64,000 bases of DNA from Parietaria judaica (Eukaryota > Streptophyta > Magnoliopsida > Rosales > Urticaceae), in assembly GCA_954871525.1 (NCBI GenBank), contig OX940871.1, positions 14,414,532 through 14,478,531 of the forward strand. The letters run 5' to 3'. Positions within the stretch are counted from its first letter, which is position 1, and every line of letters begins with the position of its first letter. This document shows positions 21,101-34,980 of this stretch, piece by piece. The notes beneath the pieces are model-generated. The model was not told the origin of the DNA, did not search any database, and saw only the letters and a list, made by a program, of their open reading frames with translations. The position numbers were made by a program, and so were the translations under genes.

Positions 21101-24100
21101 TCTTGTTATTATGGTTCTTTACCCTATAAGAGAAAAAAAGACTCAGTTTTTTTGTCGAGCAAGTGTTAGTCGTTGCGACAAGATTTTAGGATCGATATTG
21201 TTCCTTTTCAAGAAAAAACTAACGTTATTTTTATTAGTACGACCCAAATGAAGGTCTCGACATTAAATTTGGCATCAAGAACGCATCGTACCATCGCTCG
21301 TATGGAAACTATGTTTTTAACGTATCGGTTGTGTTTTTATCGCTTTCACAATGGCTTATTGAAACTAGAAGATATTTCTTCGCCATTTACCTATTAATAT
21401 AAGTAAAAGTGATACAACTAACCATTATTAGGGTGTCAAAAGTTTAATTTTAGTTAAAGAAATCCTGTTATTATGGTTCTTTACCCTAAAGGAGGAAAAA
21501 GACTCAGTTTTTTTGTCGAGCATGTGTTAATCGTTGCAACAAGATTTTAGGATTGATATCGTTCCTTTTCAAGAAAAAACTAACGTTATTTTTGTTAGTA
21601 CGACCCAAATGAAGGTCTCGACATTAAATTTGGCATCAAGAACGCATCGTACTTTTGCTCGTATGCACAATAACTTTTTATTGTATCGGTTGTGTTTTTA
21701 GCGCTTTCACAATGGCTTATTGAAACTAGAAGATATTTGTTCGCCATTTACCTATTAATATAAGTAATAGTGATACAATTAAACTTAATTAGGGTGTCGA
21801 AAGTTTAGTTTTTGTTAAAAAAACTCTTGTTATTATGGTTCTTTACCCTATAAAAGAAAAAAAGACTCAGTTTTTTTGTCGAGCAAGTGTTAGTCGTTGC
21901 GACAAGATTTTAGGATCGATATTGTTCCTTTCCAAGAAAAAACTAACGTTATTTTTATTAGTACGACCCAAATGAAGGTCTCGACATTAAATTTGGCATC
22001 AAGAACGCATCGTAGCATCGATCGTATGGAAACTATGTTTTTAACGTATCGGTTGTGTTTTTATCGCTTTCACAATGACTTATTGAAACTAGAAGATATT
22101 TCTTCGCCATTTACCTACTAATATAACTAAAAGTGATACAACTAACCGTTATTAGGGTGTCGAAAGTTTAATTTTAGTTAACGAAATCTTGTTATTATGG
22201 TTCTTTACCCTAAAGGAGGAAAAAGACTCAGTTTTTTTGTCGAGCATGTGTTAATCGTTGCAACAAGATTTTAGGATTGATATCGTTCCTTTTCAAGAAA
22301 AAACTAACGTTATTTTTGTTAGTACGACCCAAATGAAGGTCCCGACATTAAATTTGGCATCAAGAACGCATCGTACTTTTGCTCGTATGCACACTAACTT
22401 TTTATTGTATCGGTTGTGTTTTTAGCGCTTTCACAATGGCTTATTGAAACTAGAAGATATTTGTTCGCCATTTACCTATTAATATATGTAATAGTGATAC
22501 AATTAAACGTAATTAGGGTGTCGAAAGTTTAGTTTTTGTTAAAAATTTCTTGTTATTATGGTTCTTTACCCTATAAGAGAAAAAAAGACTCAGTTTTTTT
22601 GTCGAGCAAGTGTTAGTCGTTGCGACAAGATTTTAGGATCGATATTGTTCCTTTTCAAGAAAAAACTAACGTTATTTTTATTAGTACGACCCAAATGAAG
22701 GTCTCGACATTAAATTTGGCATCAAGAACGCATCGTACCATCGCTCGTATGGAAACTATGTTTTTAACGTATCGGTTGTGTTTTTATCGCTTTCACAATG
22801 GCTTATTGAAACTAGAATATATTTCTTCGCCATTTACCTATTAATATAAGTAAAAGTGATACAACTAACCGTTATTAGGGTGTAGAAAGTTTAATTTTAG
22901 TTAAAGAAATCCTGTTATTATGGTTCTTTACCCTAAAGGAGGAAAAAGACTCAGTTTTTTTGTCGAGCATGTGTTAATCGTTGCAACAAGATTTTAGGAT
23001 TGATATCGTTCTTTTTCAAGAAAAAACTAACGTTATTTTTGTTAGTACGACCCAAATGAAGGTCCCGACATTAAATTTGGCATGAAGAACGCATCGTACT
23101 TTTGCTCGTATGCACACTAACTTTTTATTGTATCGGTTGTGTTTTTAGCGCTTTCACAATGGCTTATTGAAACTAGAAGATATTTGTTCGCCATTTACCT
23201 ATTAATATATGTAATAGTGATACAATTAAACGTAATTAGGGTGTCGAAAGTTTAATTTTTGTTAAAAAACTCTTGTTATTATGGTTCTTTACCCTATAAG
23301 AGAAAAAAAGACTCAGTTTTTTTGTCGAGCAAGTGTTAGTCGTTGCGACAAGATTTTAGGATCGATATTGTTCCTTTTCAAGAAAAAACTAACGTTATTT
23401 TTATTAGTACGACCCAAATGAAGGTCTCGACATTAAATTTTGCATCAAGAACGCATCGTACCATCGCTCGTATGGAAACTATGTTTTTAACGTATCGGTT
23501 GTGTTTTTATCGCTTTCACAATGGCTTATTGAAACTAGAAGATATTTCATCGCCATTTACCTATTAATATAAGTAAAAGTGATACAACTAACCGTTATTA
23601 GGGTGTCGAAAGTTTAATTTTAGTTAACGAAATCTTGTTATTATGGTTCTTTACCCTAAAGGAGGAAAAAGACTCAGTTTTTTTGTCGAGCATGTGTTAA
23701 TCGTTGCAACAAGATTTTAGGATTGATATCGTTCCTTTTCAAGAAAAAACTAACGTTATTTTTGTTAGTACGACCCAAATGAAGGTCCCGACATTAAATT
23801 TGGCATCAAGAACGCATCGTACTTTTGCTCGTATGCACACTAACTTTTTATTGTATCGGTTGTGTTTTTAGCGCTTTCACAATGGCTTATTGAAACTAGA
23901 AGATATTTGTTCGCCATTTACCTATTAATATATGTAATAGTGATACAATTAAACGTAATTAGGGTGTCGAAAGTTTAGTTTTTGTTAAAAATTTCTTGTA
24001 TTTATGGTTCTTTACCCTATAAGAGAAAAAAAGACTCAGTTTTTTTGTCGAGCAAGTGTTAGTCGTTGCGACAAGATTTTAGGATCGATATTGTTCCTTT

Positions 24101-26560
24101 TCAAGAAAAAACTAACGTTATTTTTATTAGTACGACCCAAATGAAGGTCTCGACATTAAATTTGGCATCAAGAACGCATCGTACCATCGCTCGTATGGAA
24201 ACTATGTTTTTAACGTATCGGTTGTGTTTTTATCGCTTTCACAATGGCTTATTGAAACTAGAAGATATTTCTTCGCCATTTACCTATTAATATAAGTAAA
24301 AGTGATACAACTAACCGTTATTAGGGTGTCGAAAGTTTAATTTTAGTTAAAGAAATCCTGTTATTATGGTTCTTTACCCTAAAGGAGGAAAAAGACTCAG
24401 TTTTTTTGTCGAGCATGTGTTAATCGTTGCAACAAGATTTTAGGATTGATATCGTTCCTTTTCAAGAAAAAACTAACGTTATTTTTGTTAGTACGACCCA
24501 AATGAAGGTCTCGACATTAAATTTGGCATCAAGAACGCATCGTACTTTTGCTCGTATGCACAATAACTTTTTATTGTATCGGTTGTGTTTTTAGCGCTTT
24601 CACAATGGCTTATTGAAACTAGAAGATATTTGTTCGCCATTTACCTATTAATATAAGTAATAGTGATACAATTAAACTTAATTAGGGTGTCGAAAGTTTA
24701 GTTTTTGTTAAAAAAACTCTTGTTATTATGGTTCTTTACCCTATAAGAGAAAAAAAGACTCAGTTTTTTTGTCGAGCAAGTGTTAGTCGTTGCGACAAGA
24801 TTTTAGGATCGATATTGTTCCTTTTCAAGAAAAAACTAACGTTATTTTTATTAGTACGACCCAAATGAAGGTCTCGACATTAAATTTGGCATCAAGAACG
24901 CATCGTAGCATCGATCGTATGGAAACTATGTTTTTAACGTATCGGTTGTGTTTTTATCGCTTTCACAATGACTTATTGAAACTAGAAGATATTTCTTCGC
25001 CATTTACCTACTAATATAAGTAAAAGTGATACAACTAACCGGTATTAGGGTGTCGAAAGTTTAATTTTAGTTAACGAAATCTTGTTATTATGGTTCTTTA
25101 CACTAAAGGAGGAAAAAGACTCAGTTTTTTTGTTGAGCATGTGTTAATCGTTGCAACAAGATTTTAGGATTGATATCGTTCCTTTTCAAGAAAAAACTAA
25201 CGTTATTTTTGTTAGTACGACCCAAATGAAGGTCCCGACATTAAATTTGGCATCAAGAACGCATCGTACTTTTGCTCGTATGCACACTAACTTTTTATTG
25301 TATCGGTTGTGTTTTTAGCGCTTTCACAATGGCTTATTGAAACTAGAAAATATTTGTTCGCCATTTACCTATTAATATATGTAATAGTGATACAATTAAA
25401 CGTAATTAGGGTGTCGAAAGTTTAGTTTTTGTTAAAAATTTCTTGTTATTATGGTTCTTTTCCCTATAAGAGAAAAAAAGACTCAGTTTTTTTGTCGAGC
25501 AAGTATTAGTCGTTGCGACAAGATTTTAGGATCGATATTGTTCCTTTTCAAGAAAAAACTAACGTTATTTTTATTAGTACCACCCAAATGAAGGTCTCGA
25601 CATTAAATTTGGCATCAAGAACGCATCGTACCATCGCTCGTATGGAAACTATGTTTTTAACGTATCGGTTGTCTTTTTACCGCTTTCACAATGGCTTATT
25701 GAAACTAGAAGATATTTCTTCGCCATTTACCTATTAATATAAGTAAAAGTGATACAACTAACCGTTATTAGGGTGTCGAAAGTTTAATTTTAGTTAAAGA
25801 AATCTTGTTATTATGGTTCTTTACCCTAAAGGAGGAAAAAGACTCAGTTTTTTTGTCGAGCATGTGTTAATCGTTGCAACAAGATTTTAGGATTGATATC
25901 GTTCCTTTTCAAGAAAAAACTAACGTTATTTTTGTTAGTACGACCCAAATGAAGGTCTCGACATTAAATTTGGCATCAAGAACGCATCGTACTTTTGCTC
26001 GTATGCACACTAACTTTTTATTTTATCCGTTGTGTTTTTAGCGCTTTCACAATGGCTTATTGAAACTAGAAGATATTTGTTCGCCATTTACCTATTAATA
26101 TAAGTAATAATGATACAATTAAACGTAATTAGGGTGTCGAAAGTTTAGTTTTTGTTAAAAAAACTCTTGTTATTATGGTTCTTTACCCTATAAGAGAAAA
26201 AAAGACTCAGTTTTTTTGTCGAGCAAGTGTTAGTCGTTGCGACAAGATTTTAGGATCGATATTGTTCCTTTTCAAGAAAAAACTAACGTTATTTTTATTA
26301 GTACGACCCAAATGAAGGTCTCGACATTAAATTTGGCATCAAGAACGCATCGTAGCATCGATCGTATGGAAACTATGTTTTTAACGTATCGGTTGTGTTT
26401 TTATCGCTTTCACAATGGCTTATTGAAACTAGAAGATATTTCTTCGCCATTTACGTACTAATATAAGTAAAAGTGATACAACTAATAGTTATTAGGGTGT
26501 CAAAAGTTTAATTTTAGTTAAAGAAATCTTGTTATTATGGTTCTTTACCCTAAAGGAGGA
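18165..26560 (+). repeat. Satellite A, block 2a: mostly ~723-bp dimers
   Basis: The first ~600 bp continue the tetramer-type monomers cut by the MULE. From about 18,790 the array is dimeric; equivalent points fall at 21173, 21897, 22620, 23343, 24066, 24790, 25513 and 26237 (steps of 723-724 bp). Shared rare variants spaced ~2892 bp apart (for example at 20191/23083 and 21897/24790) show a longer unit of four dimers. No genes are present; the ~74-codon frames are a by-product of the repeat. Confidence 0.93.
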
Positions 26561-29500
26561 AAAAGACTCAGTTTTTTTGTCGAGCACGTGTTAATCGTTG
26601 CGACAAGATTTTAGGATTGATATCGTTCCTTTTCAAGAAAAAAACTAATGTTATTTTTTTTAGTACGACCCAAATGAAGGTCTCGACATTAAATTTGGCA
26701 TCAAGAACGCATCGTACTTTTGCTCGTATGCACACTAAGTTTTTATTGTATCGGTTGTGTTTTTAGCGCTTTCGCAATGGCTTATTGAAACTAGAAGATA
26801 TTTGTTCGCCATTTACCTATTAATATAAGTAAAAGTGATAAAATTAAACGTAATTAGGGTGTCAAAAGTTTAGTTATTGTTAAAAAAACTCTTGTTATTA
26901 TTGTTCTTTACCCTATAAGAGAAAAAAAGACTACGTTTTTTTGTCCAGCAAGTGTTAGTCGTTGCGACAAGATTTTAGGATCGATCTTATTCCTATTCAA
27001 GAAAAAACTAACGTTGTTTTTGTTAGTACGACCCAAATGAAGGTCTCGAAATTAAATTTGGCATCAAGAACGCATCGTACCATCGCTCGTATGGAAACTA
27101 AGTTTTTAACGTATCGGTTGTTTTTCTATCGCTTTCACAATGGCTTATTGAAACTAGAAGATATTTCTTCGCCATTTAGCTATTAAAATAAGTAAAATGG
27201 ATACAATTAAACGTTATTAGGGTGTCGAAAGTTTATGGTTCTTTATTATGGTTCTTTACCCTAAAAGAGGAAAAAGACTCAGTTTTTTTGTCGAGCACGT
27301 GTTAATCGTTGCGACAAGATTTTAGGATTGATTTCGTTCCTTTTCAAGAAAAAAACTAATATTATTTTTTTTAGTACGACCCAAATGAAGGTCTCGACAT
27401 TAAATTTGGCATCAAGAACGCATCGTACTTTTGCTTGTATGGACACTAAGTTTTTATTGTATCGGTTGTGTTTTTATCGCTTTCACAATGGCTTATCAAA
27501 ACTAGAAGATATTTCTTCGCCATTTACTGATTAATATAAGTAAAAGTGATACAATTAAACGTTATTAGGGTGTCGAAAGTTAAGTTTTTGTTAAGAAAAT
27601 CTTTTTATTATGGTCCTTTACCCTATAAGAGAAAAAAAGACTCAGTTTTTTTGTCGAGCACGTGTTAATCGTTGCGACAAGATTTTAGGATTGATATCGT
27701 TCCTTTTCGAGAAAAAATTTAACGTTATTTTTTTTAGTACGACCCTCATGAAGGTCTCGACATTAAGTTTGGCATTAAGAGCGCATCGTACTTTCGCTCG
27801 TATGCACACTAAGTTTTTATTGTATTAGTTGTTTTTTTATCGCTTTCACAATGGCTTATTGAAACTAGAAGATATTTCTTCGCCATTTACCTATTAATAT
27901 AAGTAAAAGTGATATAATTAAACGTTATTAGGGTGTCAAAAGTTTAAATTTTGTTAAAAAATTCTTTTTATTATGGTCCTTTACCCTATAAGAGAAAAAA
28001 AGACTCAGTTTTTTTGTCGAACACGTGTTAATCGTTGCGACAATATCTTAGGATTGATATCGTTCCTTTTCAAGAAAAAACTAACGTTATTTGTGTTAGT
28101 ACGACCCAAATGAAGGTTTCGACATTCAATTTGGCTTCAAGAACGCATCGTACTTTCTATTGTATGGAAACTAAGTTTTTATTGTATCGGTTGTGTTTTT
28201 ATCGCTTTCACAATGGATCATTGAATCTAGAAGATATTTCTTCGCCATTTACCTATTAATATAAGTAAAAGTGATATAATTAAACATTATTAGGGTGTCG
28301 AAAGTTTAGTTTTTGTTAAAAAAAATCTTTTTATTATGGTTCTTTACCCTATAAGAGAAAAAAAGACTCAGTTTTTTTGTCGGGCACGTGTTAATCGTTG
28401 CGACAAGATTTTAGGATTGATATCGTTCCTTTTCAAGAAAAAAACTAATGTTATTTTTTTTAGTACGACCCAAATGAAGGTCTCGACATTAAATTTGGCA
28501 TCAAGAACGCATCGTACTTTTGCCTGTATGGACACTAAGTTTTTATTGTATCGGTTGTGTTTTTATCGCTTTTACAATGGCTTATTGAAACTAGAAGATA
28601 TTTCTTCGCCATTTACCTATTAATATAAGTAAAAGTGACACAATTAAACGTTATTAGGGTGTCGAAAGTTTAAATTTTGTTAAAAAAATCTTTTTATTAT
28701 GGTCCTTTACCCTATAAGAGAAAAAAAGACTCAAATTTTTTGTCGAACACGTGTTAATCGTTGCGACAAGATCTTAGGATTGATATCGTTCCTTTTCAAG
28801 AAAAAACTAACGTTATTTGTGTTAGTACGACCCAAATGAAGGTTTCGACATTCAATTTGGCATCAAGAACGCATCGTACTTTCGCTTGTATGGAAACTAA
28901 GTTTTTATTGTATCGGTTGTGTTTTTATCGCTTTCACAATGGCTTATTGAAACTAGAAGATATTTCTTCGCCATTTACCTATTAATATAAGTAAAAGTGA
29001 TATAATTAAACATTATTAAGGTGTCGAAAGTTTAGTTTTTGTTAAAAAAAATCTTTTTATCATGGTTCTTTACCCTATAAGAGAAAAAAAGACTCAGTTT
29101 TTTTGTCGGGCACGTGTAAGTCGTTGCGACAAGATTTTAGGATCGATCTTGTTTCTTTTCAAGAAAAAACTAACGTTGTTTTTGTTAGTATGACCCAAAT
29201 GAAGGTCTCGACATTAAATTTGGCATCAAGAACGCATCGTACCATCGCTCGTATGGAAACTAAGTTTTTAGCGTATCGGTTGTTTTTCTATCGCTTTCAC
29301 AATGGCTTATTGAAAGTATAAGATATTTCTTCGCCATTTAGCTATTAAAATAAGTGAAATGGATACAATTAAACGTTATTAGGGTGTCGAAAGTTTAATT
29401 TTTGTTAAAAAAATCTTGTTATTATGGTTCTTTACCCTAAAAGAGGAAAAAGACTCAGTTTTTTTGTCGAGCACGTGTTAATCGTTGCGACAAGATTTTA

Positions 29501-32500
29501 GGATTGATATCGTTCCTTTTCAAGAAAAAAACTAATTTTATTTTGTTTAGTACGACCCAAATAAAGGCCTCGACATTAAATTTGGCATCAAGAACGCATC
29601 GTACTTTTGCCTGTATGGACACTAAGTTTTTATTGTATCGGTTGTGATTTTATCGCTTTCACAATGGCTTATTGAAACTAGAAGATATTTCTTCGCCATT
29701 TACCGATTAATATAAGTAAAAGTGATACAATTAAACGTTATTAGGGTGTCGAAAGTTAAGTTTTTTGTTAAAAAAAACTTTTTATTATGGTCCTTTACCC
29801 TATAAGAGAAAAAAAGACTCAGTTTTTTTGTCGAGCACGTGTTAATCGTTGCGACAAGATTTTAGGATTGATATCGTTCCTTTTCGAGAAAAAATTTAAC
29901 GTTATTTTTTTTAGTACGACCCTAATGAAGGTCTCGACATTAAATTTGGCATTAAGAGCGCATCGTACTTTCGCTCGTATGCACACTAAGTTTTTATTGT
30001 ATTGGTTGTGTTTTTATCGCTTTCACAATGGCTTATTGAAACTAGAAGATATTTCTTCGCCATTTACCTATTAATATAAGTAAAAGTGATACAATTAAAC
30101 GTTATTAGGGTGTCGAAAGTTTAAATTTTGTTAAAAAAATCTTTTTATTATGGTCCTTTACCCTATAAGAGAAAAAAAGACTCAGTTTTTTTGTCGAACA
30201 CGTGTTAATCGTTGCGACAAGATCTTAGGATTGATATCGTTCCTTTTCAAGAAAAAACTAACGTTATTTGTGTTAGTACGACCCAAATGAAGGTTTCGAC
30301 ATTCAATTTGGCATCAAGAACACATCGTACTTTCGCTTGTATGGAAACTAAGTTTTTATTGTATCGGTTGTGTTTTTATCGCTTTCACAATGGCTTATTG
30401 AAACTAGAAGATATTTCTTCGCCATTTACCTATTAATATAAGTAAAAGTGATATAATTAAACATTATTAAGGTGTCGAAAGTTTAGTTTTTGTTAAAAAA
30501 AATCTTTTTATCATGGTTCTTTACCCTATAAGAGAAAAAAAGACTCAGTTTTTTTGTCGGGCACGTGTAAGTCGTTGCGACAAGATTTTAGGATCGATCT
30601 TGTTTCTTTTCAAGAAAAAACTAACGTTGTTTTTGTTAGTATGACCCAAATGAAGGTCTCGACATTAAATTTGGCATCAAGAACGCATCGTACCATCGCT
30701 CGTATGGAAACTAAGTTTTTAGCGTATCGGTTGTTTTTCTATCGCTTTCACAATGGCTTATAGAAAGTATAAGATATTTCTTCGCCATTTAGCTATTAAA
30801 ATAAGTGAAATGGATACAATTAAACGTTATTAGGGTGTCGAAAGTTTAATTTTTGTTAAAAAAATCTTGTTATTATGGTTCTTTACCCTAAAAGAGGAAA
30901 AAGACTCAGTTTTTTTGTCGAGCACGTGTTAATCGTTGCGACAAGATTTTAGGATTGATATCGTTCCTTTTCAAGAAAAAAACTAATGTTATTTTTTTTT
31001 GTACGACCCAAATAAAGGTCTCGACATTAAATTTGGCATCAAGAACGCATCGTACTTTTGCCTGTATGGACACTAAGTTTTTATTGTATCGGTTGTGATT
31101 TTATCGCTTTCACAATGGCTTATTGAAACTAGAAGATATTTCTTCGCCATTTACCGATTAATATAAGTAAAAGTGATACAATTAAACGTTATTAGGGTGT
31201 CGAAAGTTAAGTTTTTGTTAAAAAAATCTTTTTATTATGGTCCTTTACCTTATAAGAGAAAAAAAGACTCAGTTTTTTTGTCGAGCACGTGTTAATCGTT
31301 GCAACAAGATTTTAGGATTGATATCGTTCCTTTTCGAGAAAAAATTTAACGTTATTTTTTTTAGTACGACCCTAATGAAGGTCTCGACATTAAATTTGGC
31401 ATTAAGAGCGCATCGTACTTTCGCTCGTATGCACACTAAGTTTTTATTGTATTGGTTGTGTTTTTATCGCTTTTACAATGGCTTATTGAAACTAGAAGAT
31501 ATTTCTTCGCCATTTACCTATTAATATAAGTAAAAGTGATACAATTAAACGTTATTAGGGTGTCAAAAGTTTAAATTTTGTTAAAAAAATCTTTTTATTA
31601 TGGTCCTTTACCCTATAAGAGAAAAAAAGACTCAGTTTTTTTGTCGAACACGTGTTAATCGTTGCGACAAGATATTAGGATTGATATCGTTCATTTTCAA
31701 GAAAAAACTAACGTTATTTGTGTTAGTACGACCCAAATGAAGGTTTCGACATTCAATTTGGCATCAAGAACGCATCGTACTTTCGCTTGTATGGAAACTA
31801 AGTTTTTATTGTATCGGTTGTGTTTTTATCGCTTTCACAATGGCTTATTGAAACTAGAAGATATTTCTTCGCCATTTACCTATTAATATAAGTAAAAGTG
31901 ATATAATTAAACATTATTAGGGTGTCGAAAGTTTAGTTTTTGTTAAAAAAAATCTTTTTATTATGGTTCTTTACCCTATAAGAGAAAAAAAGACTCAAGT
32001 TTTTTTGTCGGGCACGTGTAAGTCGTTGCGACAAGATTTTAGGATCGTTCTTGTTCCTTTTCAAGAAAAAACTAACGTTGTTTTTGTTAGTATGACCCAA
32101 ATGAAGGTCTCGACATTAAATTTGGCATCAAGAACGCATCGTACCATCGCTCGTATGGAAACTAAGTTTTTAACGTATCGGTTGTTTTTCTATCGCTTTC
32201 ACAATGGCTTATTGAAAGTAGAAGATATTTCTTCGCCATTTAGCTATTAAAATAAGTGAAATGGATACAATTAAACGTTATTAGGGTGTCGAAAGTTTAA
32301 TTTTTGTTTAAAAAATCTTGTTATTATGGTTCTTTACCCTAAAAGAGGAAAAAGACTCAGTTTTTTTGTCGAGCACGTGTTAATCGTTGCGACAAGATTT
32401 TAGGATTGATATCGTTCCTTTTCAAGAAAAAAACTAATGTTATTTTTGTTAGTACGACCCAAATGAAGATCTCGACATTAAATTTGGCATCAAGAACGCT

Positions 32501-34957
32501 TCGTACTTTCGCTTGTATGGACACTAAGTTTTTATTGTATCGGTTGTGTTTTTATCGCTTTCACAATGGCTTATTGAAACTAAACGATATTTCTTTGCCA
32601 TTTACCGATTAATATAAGTAAAAGTGATACAATTAAACGTTATTAGGGTGTCGAAAGTTAATTTTTTGTTAAAAAAATCTTTTTATTATGGTCCTTTACC
32701 CTATAAGAGAAAAAAAGACTCAGTTTTTTTGTCGAGCACGTGTTAATCGTTGCGACAAGATTTTAGGATTGATATCGTTCCTTTTCGAGAAAAAATTTAA
32801 CGTTATTTTCTTTAGTACGACCCTAATGAAGGTCTCGACATTAAATTTGGCATTAAGAGCGCATCGTACTTTCGCTCGTATGCACACTAAGTTTTTATTG
32901 TATTGGTTGTGTTTTTATCGCTTTCACAATGGCTTATTGAAACTAGAAGATATTTCTTCGCCATTTACCTATTAATATAAGTAAAAGTGATACAATTAAA
33001 CGTTATTAGGGTGTCGAAAGTTTAAATTTTGTTAAAAAAATCTTTTTATTATGGTGCTTTACCCTATAAGAGAAAAAAAGACTCAGTTTTTTTGTCAAAC
33101 ACGTGTTAATCGTTGCGACAAGATCTTAGGATTGATATCGTTCCTTTTCAAGAAAAAACTAACGTTATTTGTGTTAGTACGACCCAAATGAAGGTTTCGA
33201 CATTCAATTTGGCATCAAGAACGCATCGTACTGTCGCTTGTATGGAAACTAAGTTTTTATTGTATCGGTTGTGTTTTTATCGCTTTCACAATGGCTTATT
33301 GAAACTAGAAGATATTTCTTCGCCATTTACCTATTAATATAAGTAAAATTGATATAATTAAACATTATTAGGGTGTCGAAAGTTTAGTTTTTGTTAAAAA
33401 AAAATTTTTTATTATGGTTCTTTACCCTATAAGAGAAAAAAAGACTCAGTTTTTTTGTCGGGCACGTGTAAGTCGTTGCGACAAGATTTTAGGATCGATC
33501 TTGTTTCTTTTCAAGAAAAAACTAACGTTGTTTTTGTTAGTATGACCCAAATGAAGGTCTCGACATTAAATTTGCCATCAAGAACGCATCGTTCCATCGC
33601 TCGTATGGAAACTAAGTTTTTAGCGTATCGGTTGTTTTTCTATCGCTTTCACAATGGCTTATTGAAAGTATAAGATATTTCTTCGCCATTTAGCTATTAA
33701 AATAAGTGAAATGGATACAATTAAACGTTATTAGGGTGTCGAAAGTTTAATTTTTGTTAAAAAAATCTTGTTATTATGGTTCTTTACCCTAAAAGAGGAA
33801 AAAGACTCAGTTTTTTTGTCGAGCACGTGTTAATCGTTGCGACAAGATTTTAGGATTGATATCGTTCCTTTTCAAGAAAAAAACTAATGTTATGTTTTTT
33901 TGTACGACCCAAATAAAGGTCTCGACATTAAATTTGGCATCAAGAACGCATCGTACTTTTGCCTGTATGGACACTAAGTTTTTATTGTATCGGTTGTGAT
34001 TTTATCGCTTTCACAATGGCTTATTGAAACTAGAAGATATTTCTTCGCCATTTACCGATTAATATAAGTAAAAGTGATACAATTAAACGTTATTAGGGTG
34101 TCGAAAGTTAAGTTTTTGTTAAAAAAATCTTTTTATTATGGTCCTTTACCTTATAAGAGAAAAAAAGACTCAGTTTTTTTGTCGAGCACGTGTTAATCGT
34201 TGCAACAAGATTTTAGGATTGATATCGTTCCTTTTCGAGAAAAAATTTAACGTTATTTTTTTTTAGTACGACCCTAATGAAGGTCTCGACATTAAATTTG
34301 GCATTAAGAGCGCATCGTACTTTCGCTCGTATGCACACTAAGTTTTTATTGTATTGGTTGTGTTTTTATCGCTTTTACAATGGCTTATTGAAACTAGAAG
34401 ATATTTCTTCGCCATTTACCTATTAATATAAGTAAAAGTGATACAATTAAACGTTATTAGGGTGTCAAAAGTTTAAATTTTGTTAAAAAAATCTTTTTAT
34501 TATGGTCCTTTACCCTATAAGAGAAAAAAAGACTCAGTTTTTTTGTCGAACACGTGTTAATCGTTGCGACAAGATATTAGGATTGATATCGTTCATTTTC
34601 AAGAAAAAACTAACGTTATTTGTGTTAGTACGACCCAAATGAAGGTTTCGACATTCAATTTGGCATCAAGAACGCATCGTACTTTCGCTTGTATGGAAAC
34701 TAAGTTTTTATTGTATCGGTTGTGTTTTTATCGCTTTCACAATGGCTTATTGAAACTAGAAGATATTTCTTCGCCATTTACCTCTTAATATAAGTAAAAG
34801 TGATACAATTAAACATAATTAGGGTGTCGAATGTTTAGTTTTTGTTAAAAAAGATATTTTTATTATGTTTCTTTACCCTATAAGAGAAAAAAAGACTAAG
34901 TTTTTTTGTCGAGCATGTGTTAGTCGTTGCGACAAGATTTTAGGATCAATCTTGTTC
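26560..34957 (+). repeat. Satellite A, block 2b: ~1451-bp tetramers
   Basis: Four distinguishable monomer types recur with a period of ~1451 bp; one type starts at 28761, 30212, 31662, 33113 and 34564. Some variants are shared at twice this distance (31662 and 34564; 31005 and 33905), so an octamer level exists here too. The last monomer is cut short at the junction with satellite B. Confidence 0.92.
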
Positions 34958-34980
34958 GGCTTCGCGATTTAGGGATAAAA
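34940..34980 (+). other. Junction of satellites A and B, out of phase
   Basis: A type-A monomer runs to ...GATCAATCTTGTTC (about 170 bp into the monomer) and continues directly with GGCTTCGCGATTTAGGG, which is near the end of a type-B monomer. About 160 bp of monomer phase is skipped. Confidence 0.85.

Noticed and set aside
8773..34788. More than 30 conserved ~68-95 codon ORFs with the same protein start in satellite A
   Set aside because: They recur exactly with the satellite period, drift freely in frame and length between monomers, and have no upstream signals. Their similarity only reflects monomer identity.
8310..34820. TTAGGG words in every satellite monomer as telomere-like sequence
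   Set aside because: Single hexamers once per monomer, not tandem, and the usual plant telomere repeat is TTTAGGG.
8220..34957. A CENP-B-box-like motif in satellite A
   Set aside because: I looked for the TTCG-N4-A-N2-CGGG pattern and saw no consistent match.
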